A stretch of DNA of 64,000 nucleotides from positions 361,407-425,406 of the forward strand of contig MEPP01000031.1 in the NCBI GenBank assembly GCA_001769855.1, written 5' to 3'. Source of the stretch: Bdellovibrionales bacterium GWA2_49_15. Its GTDB lineage: Bacteria; Bdellovibrionota; Bacteriovoracia; Bacteriovoracales; Bacteriovoracaceae. Made by a program: the position numbers and the translations under genes. The notes beneath the pieces are model-generated. The model saw only the letters and a program-made list of their open reading frames with translations, made no database searches and had not been told where the DNA came from. Below are positions 26,886 through 35,328 of the stretch, piece after piece (positions within the stretch are counted from its first letter, which is position 1; each line of letters begins with the position of its first letter).

Positions 26886-27446
26886 CTACTCCACTTTCAC
26901 GGAACCATTTTCGATGATCGCGGGAAAAACATAACCAGAGCCAATGTTCTTATCATATTGAAGAGTACCCGAGACCACGACGACTTGATCGAGTGCCGCT
27001 TCTTGCGTGGTGGTGATGATCAGATCATTTTCACCCGCACCTCCAGTTCCATCCTGGATGTGAATCCAGTTCTTGCCCATGATGGCGGCATTGTACTTAA
27101 CCACTTTGCCACGAATACGAACATTCTTTCCCTTAAGGGTGGCCTTCTGTGCGAAACACTCCTGAATCGTCACTCCCCCTTCAACCTTCTTAATTTCGCC
27201 CGGCTTAACCGTAATTTTCACGGCAGCACTGGCAGCCCCACCTGTCTGGCCATCGATTGCGGGATGTCCTGGAGGAAGTTGTTGTGGTGCCCCCTCAGAG
27301 GCGCCACTTGGCTCCATCCCTTCTTGCTGGGCACTTTGCAGAACAGGTGGTGTCGTGATGTCACGCTCAACAACAGCATTTCGCTGGCAAGCGATAAGAG
27401 AAATTCCAAGCATCAAAGCAATGATCGTAAGTGATGTTGTTCTCAA
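26886..27446 (-). CDS. Lipoprotein with OB-fold domain, linked to cytochromes
   Basis: Protein of 186 residues. The lipobox is GISLIAC (Cys20), followed by a Pro/Gly-rich linker to about residue 75. The C-terminal part has the pattern VRIRGKVVKYNAAIMGKNWIHIQDGTG, then LIITTTQEA and VVVVSGTLQYD, typical of a small OB-fold beta-barrel seen next to multihaem cytochromes and other respiratory proteins. It starts 20 bases after the eleven-haem cytochrome stop, so the pair is an operon. It may help assemble or dock the cytochrome at a membrane; no catalytic residue is apparent. Confidence 0.75.
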   Translation of the reverse strand: MRTTSLTIIALMLGISLIACQRNAVVERDITTPPVLQSAQQEGMEPSGASEGAPQQLPPGHPAIDGQTGGAASAAVKITVKPGEIKKVEGGVTIQECFAQKATLKGKNVRIRGKVVKYNAAIMGKNWIHIQDGTGGAGENDLIITTTQEAALDQVVVVSGTLQYDKNIGSGYVFPAIIENGSVKVE

Positions 27447-27466
27447 TTTAGTTTACTCAGTGCTCT

Positions 27467-28570
27467 CTAGTTTTCACGCCGATACTGTCGAGTAGCGTGA
27501 CAACTTTTGGTACACTGGCCTCCGTTGTCGATAAGTTGATACTCAATCTTTATCGGATTTCCATTCATAAACCAAGTGTTATTTACGTCATGGGCCTGTG
27601 GGGCACCGTGTGGATCGTGACAAATCTTACACGAACGTCCGCGACTCTTGTCTTCGCTCCCTGCAGCATCGACAACGTGGAACCAATGTAGATTTAGTTT
27701 CTTTGTATCATTTCTAAATCCGGTATCAGAAACAAAATCTGTTTTCTTGAGCATATCAGTCTGATGGCACGTAAAGCACATCGAGTATGGATTCTCTTGT
27801 TCAGCATACGTGTTGTAAGTCTTGACTGACCAAGGTGATGTGAGAAGACGATTATTTTCGCTCTTGTGTGCCTTGTGACAGTCGAGGCAACTTCCAGCGG
27901 CACCAGGGTGAGCACCGGCCATCTCAAGTTTCTTTTGAATGTTAGGAATCGTGCGGGCACCATTGAGGGTCGCCTGAATTTCCTTATTATGACAGGCGAG
28001 GCACAGATCCTTAGCGGGCTTGTGAAGCAGTTTCTGGTGTTTCCCTGAGTGTGGGGTATGGCAATTCAAGCAGGTTTGACCATTAATAACGGGGCCGTGC
28101 TGGGATTTGCCTTGCACGGAAATATCGTGGCAGGTTGAGCAAAGTGCAGGCACCGTCTCGGTGCGGAGAAGTGGTCGGACATTACTGCTGTGAGGATTGT
28201 GGCAGTTTACGCAGCTATCGACATCGGCCAAAGCACCGTGGAGAACGGGGTTCTCATCTTTGCGCTCATGACAGGTATAACAATTTTCAGCCTTTCTATT
28301 GATGCTGACGCTGCCTTGTGGATTGTCTCCGCCAAAGTGCTCTGGCTTTGCGGTATGGCAGTAGCTACAGGCACCGGCACCAGCGGGGTAGTGAATGAAG
28401 TTCATCGTATTATCGGCAACTCCAGAGTGACAATCCAAACACATGGCATCGTCTGCTGTTGCTTTGATGTTGTTGGCAAGAAGCTTCAGAAGCGATTCAC
28501 GGCCCGAGGCCTGAACTGATCCAAAAAGTGTTATCACAAGCGTAATCATCCAAACTTTGTTCTTAAACAT
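27467..28570 (-). CDS. Eleven-haem cytochrome c
   Basis: Protein of 367 residues from ATG 28570, which has GAGAGGG seven bases upstream (an extension to 28585 lacks one). A signal peptide (cleavage near SVQA-SG) is followed by ten CXXCH motifs and one CXXXCH (CTKSCH, 27497-27514). It is a paralogue of the 13-haem lipoprotein, sharing the order of all motifs from KAENCY to the C-terminal GGQC-x-x-x-CH, but it has no lipobox and lacks the two extra N-terminal haems. It is first in an operon with the OB-fold lipoprotein and divergent from the next cytochrome operon. Predicted periplasmic. Confidence 0.93.
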   Translation of the reverse strand: MFKNKVWMITLVITLFGSVQASGRESLLKLLANNIKATADDAMCLDCHSGVADNTMNFIHYPAGAGACSYCHTAKPEHFGGDNPQGSVSINRKAENCYTCHERKDENPVLHGALADVDSCVNCHNPHSSNVRPLLRTETVPALCSTCHDISVQGKSQHGPVINGQTCLNCHTPHSGKHQKLLHKPAKDLCLACHNKEIQATLNGARTIPNIQKKLEMAGAHPGAAGSCLDCHKAHKSENNRLLTSPWSVKTYNTYAEQENPYSMCFTCHQTDMLKKTDFVSDTGFRNDTKKLNLHWFHVVDAAGSEDKSRGRSCKICHDPHGAPQAHDVNNTWFMNGNPIKIEYQLIDNGGQCTKSCHATRQYRREN

Positions 28571-28618
28571 AAATCCCTCTCTCAATTTTTAGTCGATCAC
28601 CTTTTACGCATAGGCGGA

Positions 28619-28645
28619 TTTTTAGACAAGTTTTTTATCTAAAAA
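28619..28645. promoter_or_regulatory. Inverted repeat in the divergent cytochrome promoter region
   Basis: TTTTTAGA and TCTAAAAA, eight perfect pairs with an 11-base spacer, lie centrally between the two divergent cytochrome operons. On the minus strand TTGTCT (28632-28627) inside it could be a -35. It is a candidate operator for co-regulation. Confidence 0.4.
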
Positions 28646-28692
28646 CTGCTTTCACTTTTACTTTTTTTCATGGTACAGACCTGTGGAATTAC

Positions 28693-28731
28693 TATAATTT
28701 TCTCTGTAAACATAGTTCCTGATAAAGATCA
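28693..28731 (+). promoter_or_regulatory. TATAAT box and FNR/CRP-like palindrome before the electron-conduit operon
   Basis: A perfect TATAAT at 28693-28698 has no good -35. Downstream, TGATAAAGATCA (28720-28731) has the TGAT-N4-ATCA symmetry of FNR/CRP-family sites and lies about 20 bases before the ATG, in the transcribed leader, where a bound regulator would repress. Confidence 0.4.
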
Positions 28732-28749
28732 CTTTTTTCTGGGATTAGT

Positions 28750-29841
28750 ATGATTTGGAAATTCGTTCTTTCCACGTTTTTGACGATCTTGATCTCAACT
28801 TCCGTCGCATTCGCCAAGGAAGATGAGATGACATGCGCCACCTGTCACCCTGATATCATCGAGAAGCCTCACCTCCACCGCCCCGCCAAGCTTGAGAATT
28901 GTAAGGCCTGTCATATCCCCACAACAGTGCGTCCCAAGGTGAGCAAGTTCCCGAGCGACCATCCGATGGTCAGGCCTAATCTGGGCGATGACCCCAAGAA
29001 AGTGTGCTTACAATGTCACACAAAATTTGCCAGCAAATTCTCCAGCAAAAAAAATGTCCACAGTGCCATTGAAGCCGAAGGTTGCCTGGGTTGCCACAAC
29101 CCCCATGGTTCGGATGTGCCTAAATTATTGAAAATCACGACCGTTGAGTCCAAGCTTTGCGTCTCCTGCCATACGGACAAGGAGGCATGGAAGACCGACA
29201 GCAAGATCAAAGAGCATAAAATCATTCATCAAAAAAAGGGCTGCCTAAGCTGCCACGACCCCCATTCGAGTAATCTGCCAGCCCTGCTGCTCAAACAAGG
29301 CCGGGGTTTGTGCCTTGATTGCCACAAGCAGGGAGTTAAAACAGAAGATGGGCGCACGCTAAAATCCTTCACCCAGGAGCTGGCCAAAAATCGTACTATT
29401 CATTCTCCAGTTGACGGAGAGGAAGACTGCACCACCTGCCACATGCCCCACGCTTCAGCCATTCGCAAGCTGCTCAAGGATGAATTTGGCGAAAACTATG
29501 ATGAATTCAGCGAGAAGAAATTTGCGCTGTGTTTTACCTGCCACAGCGTGGATCTGGTAACCGCAGCAAAGACCTCTGACGCCACTGGCTTTCGCAATGG
29601 GGATGTCAACCTTCACAATTTTCATATCATCGCCACCCCGAAGAATCGGGGATGCGGTACCTGCCATGAAATTCACTCTTCTAAAAATCCCACACTGATC
29701 AAGGATCACATGCCGTACAAGGATTACAAACTCCCGCAGACCTACAAAAAGATGCCTGAGGGCGGAAGTTGCGTAACGGCATGCCATGGTCTTAAAGTTT
29801 ACGATCGGAAAAAACCTTTTGCTAATTCCAAAGGACGGTAA
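28750..29841 (+). CDS. Eleven-haem cytochrome c of the porin-cytochrome operon
   Basis: Protein of 363 residues with a signal peptide (cleavage after VAFA). It has ten CXXCH motifs (CATCH, CKACH, CLQCH, CLGCH, CVSCH, CLSCH, CLDCH, CTTCH, CFTCH, CGTCH) and a final CXXXCH (CVTACH, 29770-29787). CLGCHNPHGS and CLSCHDPHSS are doubled-CXXCH elements. Distantly related to the 13- and 11-haem proteins. Its stop codon overlaps the start of the beta-barrel gene (TAATG), implying coupled translation and a shared complex. Likely the periplasmic haem chain passing electrons into or through the outer-membrane barrel. Confidence 0.93.
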   Translation: MIWKFVLSTFLTILISTSVAFAKEDEMTCATCHPDIIEKPHLHRPAKLENCKACHIPTTVRPKVSKFPSDHPMVRPNLGDDPKKVCLQCHTKFASKFSSKKNVHSAIEAEGCLGCHNPHGSDVPKLLKITTVESKLCVSCHTDKEAWKTDSKIKEHKIIHQKKGCLSCHDPHSSNLPALLLKQGRGLCLDCHKQGVKTEDGRTLKSFTQELAKNRTIHSPVDGEEDCTTCHMPHASAIRKLLKDEFGENYDEFSEKKFALCFTCHSVDLVTAAKTSDATGFRNGDVNLHNFHIIATPKNRGCGTCHEIHSSKNPTLIKDHMPYKDYKLPQTYKKMPEGGSCVTACHGLKVYDRKKPFANSKGR

Positions 29842-31085
29842 TGACAGCGCTGCGTTTATTCTTATTTACCTTGTTCCTTCTTCCCTGGGGTTTCACGCTC
29901 GGACAGGGCCTGCTTACCATGGAATCAGAGAGTCTCTTTTCACTTCGCAATAATTTTGATCAAGAGTTGGAGTCGCCTTTCTACGAATTTTTTGGCGCTA
30001 ATTACAAATCGAATGACCAGACTTTAAATCTCAACACCAATTTCGGTTTCTTCATTGATCCCGTCGGTACCGCCGACCATGACTTTGATCTCTATCAATT
30101 CAATTTTCAATATGACGTTGTCAAGGATCGCATTACCGTGAGCGGCGGACGAACCAGTGACCCAGTCAAAACTATTGGCTGGGCCACTCTCGATATGGCC
30201 AGCGTCGACATGCATTTCTTAGAACAGCGTCTGACCCTCGGTGGATTTGCCGGCAAAGAGCGCATCTTGGATATTGGTAATTTCAAAAACCAAGCCGATT
30301 TAGTCGGCGGCCACGTAAGCTATCGCACTCAGGATATGTTCCCCCTCCACCTGTCCAGTAAGTTTCAGCACAAGGAATATAATATTCAAGACAAGCAGGA
30401 CGAAAATCTTGCCAGCATAGGTGCTAATAAAACCATTGCAACCGCTTGGAGTCCGGAGCTTCTGCTGGCGTCTCGATACAACCTTTCCACCAGTGAAACA
30501 CAAAAAATCGAAGCAGGCGTTGATCTCTATCCAACGATCAACTTTATCAATCGCTGGCGAGTGATGACTTACAAGACCACCGCTCAAGACGGCATTGAAG
30601 ATCCTATCTTTTCCATCATTTCAAGAGGGCGACTGAACGAGATTATGGGACAGGTCGAATACAACTGGACGCCGCACTTTATTTCCAGCGTCACGCTGGC
30701 CTACGATGATTACCTTTTACAGGAGAGCATTCGTGCCGAAGGATACCGTAGCGAACTCAGCTTCAACTACCGACCCGAACTTTATAAAATTAATAATAAG
30801 TATTATTATTTTAAAAGCTACGGTGGCTATGTGTTTGGCGGAGTCCTCTCTCTCACCAGGCAAATTTTTGATAGCAATGAAATTTTCATTTCAGAGGACA
30901 TCACCTATTACGAGAAAATTACCTCGGCTCAATCTACGGCCTACAATACCGAGCTGATGTTCGGCCATTTTTGGAAAAATTTTAAAATGCAATTTGGTGG
31001 TGAGTTCAATAGCAACAATTCTCTGACGTACGATCTTAGGATGATGGCCAAGCTATCCTATCTGGGTCAGATGGAGCGAAATTAG
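29841..31085 (+). CDS. Outer-membrane beta-barrel, putative porin of a cytochrome conduit
   Basis: Protein of 414 residues with a signal peptide (cleavage near TLGQG). The rest is alternating polar/hydrophobic beta-strands with frequent aromatic girdle residues (for example YKINNKYYYFKSYGGYVFGG and VEYNWTPHFISSVTLAYDDY), predicting roughly 16-20 strands; there is no CXXCH. The start overlaps the stop of the preceding cytochrome by one base, and two more cytochrome genes follow within a few bases. This matches the barrel partner of porin-cytochrome complexes (MtrB/PioB/OmbB function), though I see no specific family motif, so the role is inferred from context and topology. Confidence 0.78.
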   Translation: MTALRLFLFTLFLLPWGFTLGQGLLTMESESLFSLRNNFDQELESPFYEFFGANYKSNDQTLNLNTNFGFFIDPVGTADHDFDLYQFNFQYDVVKDRITVSGGRTSDPVKTIGWATLDMASVDMHFLEQRLTLGGFAGKERILDIGNFKNQADLVGGHVSYRTQDMFPLHLSSKFQHKEYNIQDKQDENLASIGANKTIATAWSPELLLASRYNLSTSETQKIEAGVDLYPTINFINRWRVMTYKTTAQDGIEDPIFSIISRGRLNEIMGQVEYNWTPHFISSVTLAYDDYLLQESIRAEGYRSELSFNYRPELYKINNKYYYFKSYGGYVFGGVLSLTRQIFDSNEIFISEDITYYEKITSAQSTAYNTELMFGHFWKNFKMQFGGEFNSNNSLTYDLRMMAKLSYLGQMERN

Positions 31086-31089
31086 CATC

Positions 31090-31689
31090 ATGAAAAGTTT
31101 TATTTTTATGATCGTATCTTCTTATTTGTTCATTTGCGCAGAGACCTACGCTGATGGTTCGATGCTGCCAACCATTATGGCCAGATTCAATCACCAGATA
31201 CACGAAGAAAAAGTTCTTCCGGTCTTGGGTCTGTCCTGCTCTGTCTGTCATAATTTTGAATTGAGCGATGATAAAAAAAGCGCCATGGCAAATCCCAATT
31301 TATCCACTTCCACCTTCCGAACAACCGTCAAAGAGGTCTGCCATCAGTGTCACAACACCGAAGCTGCAAAATATCGAGCGGTACCAAAGAGCTGCTCGAT
31401 TTGCCACGCCGATCAAAAGGCCATGCAGAAAATCAAACCAAAGAATCATGAAAACACCGCATGGAAAAATACCCATGCCTTAAACGCCGAAGTGGCCAGT
31501 GGCACTTGTTTTAACTGTCATATCACTTCACAGTGCGTTAAATGTCATCTGCGAAGAAGCGATATTGAGCTAAAGAATCACAGCCGCAATTTTCGTTTCA
31601 TGCACTCGGTTATTGCCCGGGCCCAACCGCAGAAATGTGATTCTTGCCATGTTCAAACCTTTTGCGTCCGCTGTCACATGGGGAGATAG
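31090..31689 (+). CDS. Seven-haem cytochrome c
   Basis: Protein of 199 residues with a signal peptide (cleavage near TYADG). The motifs are CSVCH, CHQCH, CSICH, CFNCH, CVKCH, CDSCH and CVRCH; the last three are close together at the C-terminus, which ends only three residues after the final haem motif. The pattern KNHENTAWKNTHA and NHSRNFRFMHS supplies distal histidines. Four bases after the barrel gene and three bases before the dihaem lipoprotein gene, so part of the same transcript. Probably a periplasmic or barrel-embedded electron carrier. Confidence 0.92.
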   Translation: MKSFIFMIVSSYLFICAETYADGSMLPTIMARFNHQIHEEKVLPVLGLSCSVCHNFELSDDKKSAMANPNLSTSTFRTTVKEVCHQCHNTEAAKYRAVPKSCSICHADQKAMQKIKPKNHENTAWKNTHALNAEVASGTCFNCHITSQCVKCHLRRSDIELKNHSRNFRFMHSVIARAQPQKCDSCHVQTFCVRCHMGR

Positions 31690-31692
31690 AGC

Positions 31693-32007
31693 ATGAAAAA
31701 TATGTCCATTTTTTTAATCTTCCTCCTTTTCTCACTCCTCCTTGGGTCGTGCTCCAGAAATGGCCGAGACAGAGAATTTTACGGCAATATCGCCGAAACC
31801 CCTGGTGGACTTGCCTTGGTTGATCCTGCCGAGCATGTGGGTGGTTATGGTCGCCCTCAATGTCTCGTCTGCCACAATGCTGACCTCAATATTCACCGCG
31901 GTCCTTACTCTGTGGTTAATGCCGAATCTTTGAATGTCTTAGTGCGGAATAATGGCCTAGAAGCATATTGTTTAGGCTGCCACAGCGATAATGGCATAAA
32001 AAAGTGA
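31693..32007 (+). CDS. Small dihaem cytochrome c lipoprotein
   Basis: Protein of 104 residues. The lipobox is SLLLGSC (Cys20), and there are two haem motifs, CLVCH and CLGCH, the second eight residues from the end. It is the last gene of the four-gene electron conduit cluster. A small lipid-anchored dihaem protein could hand electrons to the larger haem chains or cap the conduit at the cell surface; which side of the outer membrane it occupies cannot be read from the sequence. Confidence 0.88.
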   Translation: MKNMSIFLIFLLFSLLLGSCSRNGRDREFYGNIAETPGGLALVDPAEHVGGYGRPQCLVCHNADLNIHRGPYSVVNAESLNVLVRNNGLEAYCLGCHSDNGIKK

Positions 32008-32059
32008 AGGGATGCTATCAACCTCTACATTCGTTTATCCAGTCCGCTGGTTTAGAAAA

Positions 32060-32088
32060 TTGATTCTCTCTTTATAGACATGTATAAG
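32060..32088 (+). promoter_or_regulatory. Promoter of the resB-ccsA operon
   Basis: TTGATT (32060-32065), a 17-base spacer and TATAAG (32083-32088) precede the resB ATG by 38 bases. A second TATAAT occurs at 32097-32102 without a good -35. Confidence 0.65.
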
Positions 32089-32126
32089 TCTCTTGATATA
32101 ATAATTTCCACTCAGGTACCCATATA

Positions 32127-33725
32127 ATGAAGACACTTAAATCCGTTCTCGACAAAGTTTTTAAAACCATCGGTGGCATGAAATTTGCTGTCGTGATCAT
32201 CACTGTTTTTGTAATCGCCATGATTGCGGGCACTTTCATTGAAAGTTATTACGGAACAGATTTTGCCGGTAGGATTCTGTACCAATCAGTGCCATTCATG
32301 ATTCTTCAGGCCTTGCTGGTCGTCAGCATTTTGTCCGCCACTTTACTGCGCCTTCCGCCGAAAGAACGTCTCTATGGATTTTATATCATTCATATCGGGC
32401 TGATTGTGATTTTTATTGGTGCGTTCATTACTGGCGTAACCGGTATTGATGGGAATATGACCTTGGCGCCTAATGATCCCACTCGCAACGTTATGCTGAG
32501 TGACGATGTTTTACTCATTAAAAATGAGACCGCCCGAAAAGAAGTTGAGATTAAGATGCCTCACACCTACAAGGCTTCAACTCTCAATGTCAAATGGCGA
32601 GATGTCGAAGTCTTAGATTATTTTCCATTTAGTAAAGACATGATGGTGTGGACAGAGGCGGGAAGAAAAGGTGTTTTTAATTCCAGCTCCTATCAACTTT
32701 TTAACGATACCGTTTCCCAAACTGTGACCTTTTCCCGCCATCCCGATGGCGAAACTACCAATCATCAAACGCTGGGGCCACTGTCGGTGGAGTATCTCCC
32801 TGAGGAGCTCGCTGAATGCTTTGCCGGACTTAACTCCAAGGATGATATCTTTTTCTGGGATTTGAATACCACGACCTGCTTTAATCCCACAGATAAACGG
32901 GTTCAAATCAAGACTAGCAAGCAGGGACATCGCATGGCCTTTGTCCGCTATAACGAGGAGCCCTTTGTATTCCTTGCCGACAAATCTCCTTTTCCTGTAG
33001 ACAAGGCCCTCCAACCACTTCGATCTTCGTACTTGCGGGCATTATCCGGAAAACTTTTTCAAACTTCTCCCATTGTTTTTTTATTCGGCAGCAAACTAAC
33101 CTTCTATTCTAAGCAGAGCAAGCAGTGGGAAGTCCATGCGCTGCCAAACATTGGGGATGAGGTCTCTCTTCCCTGGATGGGATTTAAGATAAAACTACTG
33201 AACCACTCTACGACTCAATTTCCTGTTTTAACTCCTGTGGCTTCGTTACCCGAAAAAAAGGGCGGCGAGATGACCGGGGGTGAGCAGAAGGCCGTGAAAA
33301 TTAGAATTGGTGACATCGTCACTTGGGTTCGGGGCGGACAAGAGCAACGGGTAAAGGCCAACGACAATTTTTACTCCATAAGTCTGACTAAAAAATCTCT
33401 CGAGCTTCCCTTCGAATTAACTCTCCAACAATTTAAGATGGACACAAACCCCGGAACAAAAACTCCAGCCAGTTACGAAAGTTTCGTCAACCTTTTTGAT
33501 GGACAGACAAACAACACCCACCACATCTACATGAACAATCCTTTAAAATATAATCGTATGACTTTTTACCAGTCGTCTTACTTTGAAGTCCAAAGTGGCC
33601 AGTTTGGTTCTGTTTTAAGTGTTAACTTTGACCCCGGTCGACCAATAAAATACTTAGGCTCGCTCCTTCTCGTCATTGGATGCATCATCCATTACCTGAT
33701 TGGGCTTAGGAGAAAATCCGCATGA
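32127..33725 (+). CDS. resB: Cytochrome c biogenesis protein ResB (Ccs1)
   Basis: Protein of 532 residues. Together with CcsA it forms the System II haem exporter and cytochrome c synthase at the inner membrane. Three N-terminal membrane helices (about 18-40, 53-73, 84-108) bear the family features GMKFAVVIITVFVIAMIAGTF and IHIGLIVIFIGAF. A large periplasmic domain follows, with a last helix near 505-525 after the conserved PGRPIKYLGS. The long periplasmic loop is typical. The last four bases overlap the ccsA start (ATGA). Confidence 0.92.
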   Translation: MKTLKSVLDKVFKTIGGMKFAVVIITVFVIAMIAGTFIESYYGTDFAGRILYQSVPFMILQALLVVSILSATLLRLPPKERLYGFYIIHIGLIVIFIGAFITGVTGIDGNMTLAPNDPTRNVMLSDDVLLIKNETARKEVEIKMPHTYKASTLNVKWRDVEVLDYFPFSKDMMVWTEAGRKGVFNSSSYQLFNDTVSQTVTFSRHPDGETTNHQTLGPLSVEYLPEELAECFAGLNSKDDIFFWDLNTTTCFNPTDKRVQIKTSKQGHRMAFVRYNEEPFVFLADKSPFPVDKALQPLRSSYLRALSGKLFQTSPIVFLFGSKLTFYSKQSKQWEVHALPNIGDEVSLPWMGFKIKLLNHSTTQFPVLTPVASLPEKKGGEMTGGEQKAVKIRIGDIVTWVRGGQEQRVKANDNFYSISLTKKSLELPFELTLQQFKMDTNPGTKTPASYESFVNLFDGQTNNTHHIYMNNPLKYNRMTFYQSSYFEVQSGQFGSVLSVNFDPGRPIKYLGSLLLVIGCIIHYLIGLRRKSA

Positions 33726-35248
33726 AAACTTTCATTGTTTGCTTACTCATGATTCTGACGTCCTCTCTGGCATGGACCAATGATGTTTGCACTGAAGATC
33801 TTGGCCCGCTCCCAACTTTGACGGGTGGTCGAATCAAACCGCTCTACGTCCACGCCCAGGAATTTTTAAAATTTGTAACAAACAAACGATCTGTCTCTGG
33901 GATGAGCGCTTCAAGTGCCTACTGTTACCTAAGCTTAGGTACCACGCCTCAGGGTCAGGAACTCAAACTCACCTCCCCTATCGGACATATTAAGTTGAAA
34001 AAGTTCTTGTCTCTTGATGAGAATGCCGGCGAAATGGCCACCGAGACCTTGTTGGCAAAAAGCGCGCAGCTCATCCAAGAATATCAATCCGAATCTCAAA
34101 AGCCGGAGCCTGATGAAGCATATAAAACGGACGTTGGAACAACGCTATCACGACTGGAACTCTACAAGAGTGTCAAAGAGGGAGCCGACTGGACTGTTCC
34201 AACAGACGTAAATGGTGAGCTAAAATGGGTTTCAATTAAAGACTTTGCGCCTTCTCTGTCACAAGACGCTTCGTTGGGCACAAAACTCCAGGATGCCAAG
34301 GCAGCCTATATCCAAAAATACACCGATCATTATCTCCTTGAACTGGCTTATGCCAAAGCCAACTTATTCTCCTGGGCCATGCTGAGCACACTTTTTGCCA
34401 TGATCGCATTTGTGGTATTCAAGCGAAGCCTTTGGGGCAACATTCTCACCTTCGTAAGTTTGGGCCTTGAGGTAACTGCCATGACCTTACGTTCAATGAT
34501 TTCTGGCAGGGCCCCCATCACCAACATGTACGAGACAGTCATGTTTTCGGGCTTTGGCGCTTTAGTTCTCGCCACCGTCGTCTCGCTGGTTAAAAAAGAA
34601 AAAATTTATATGTGGGGAGGCCTTGGCTACAACTTTCTTTGCCTCTTTATGATGATGTTTGCCAACAACATGCTGGATAGCTCTATCGCTCCTCTTGTGC
34701 CTGTTCTACGCGACAACTTCTGGCTTAGCACTCACGTCTGCTCCATTATGTTGTCCTATGGTGCCTTGGCCCTAAGCTGGCTCTTGGCCAACATCATGCT
34801 CGTCCGCATGCGCTTTTTTACCGCGACATCCAAGGACGTCAATTACTATACCAAGGTCATTCACACCTGCTTGAAATATGGCGTAGTTCTCCTCGCCGCC
34901 GGAATTATCTTAGGCGGGATCTGGGCGGATTATTCCTGGGGCCGTTTTTGGGGCTGGGACCCTAAAGAGACTTGGAGCTTGATCACGCTCTGTGTTTACA
35001 TGGTCATTCTGCACGGCAAATATACCTCATGGATCAGTCCTTCCCGCTTTATCTTGGTCACAGCAGGGGCCTTTATGAGCGTTATGATGGCCTGGTTTGG
35101 CGTCAACTACATTCTTGCCTCGGGACTGCACTCCTACGGTTTTAGCGCCGGTGGTGCGGTATTTCTAGGCACCTTCTTTGCTCTCCAAATTACTGTGATG
35201 GTGATCTGCGGACTGGGCGGCAAAAGCGCCGACAATCGCTCCTGCTAA
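33722..35248 (+). CDS. ccsA: Cytochrome c biogenesis protein CcsA/ResC with N-terminal periplasmic extension
   Basis: Haem-handling subunit of System II, 508 residues. The tryptophan-rich haem motif is WGRFWGWDPKETW (406-418); conserved His residues (THVCS, LHGKYTSW and LHSYGF) are candidate haem ligands. About eight membrane helices span residues 215-500. Unlike a minimal CcsA (about 300 residues) there is a signal peptide and about 200 residues of periplasmic domain, including GGRIKPLYVHAQEF, an extension also seen in CcsA of Bacteroidetes and Bdellovibrio-type bacteria. It presumably serves all the local cytochromes. Confidence 0.93.
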   Translation: MKTFIVCLLMILTSSLAWTNDVCTEDLGPLPTLTGGRIKPLYVHAQEFLKFVTNKRSVSGMSASSAYCYLSLGTTPQGQELKLTSPIGHIKLKKFLSLDENAGEMATETLLAKSAQLIQEYQSESQKPEPDEAYKTDVGTTLSRLELYKSVKEGADWTVPTDVNGELKWVSIKDFAPSLSQDASLGTKLQDAKAAYIQKYTDHYLLELAYAKANLFSWAMLSTLFAMIAFVVFKRSLWGNILTFVSLGLEVTAMTLRSMISGRAPITNMYETVMFSGFGALVLATVVSLVKKEKIYMWGGLGYNFLCLFMMMFANNMLDSSIAPLVPVLRDNFWLSTHVCSIMLSYGALALSWLLANIMLVRMRFFTATSKDVNYYTKVIHTCLKYGVVLLAAGIILGGIWADYSWGRFWGWDPKETWSLITLCVYMVILHGKYTSWISPSRFILVTAGAFMSVMMAWFGVNYILASGLHSYGFSAGGAVFLGTFFALQITVMVICGLGGKSADNRSC

Positions 35249-35274
35249 TGTCGGCATACCGTACATCCTGTACA

Positions 35275-35303
35275 TAAAAAAGCCGTATCATAAAGATACG
35301 GCT
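35275..35303 (-). terminator. Intrinsic terminator of the trihaem gene
   Basis: AGCCGTATC (35281-35289) pairs with 35295-35303 around a five-base loop. On the minus strand the stem is followed by a run of Ts (35280-35276), 26 bases beyond the trihaem stop. It may also stop ccsA transcription on the other strand, but no T-run follows there. Confidence 0.8.
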
Positions 35304-35328
35304 TCCAATTCTTTAATTAAATGAAAGA

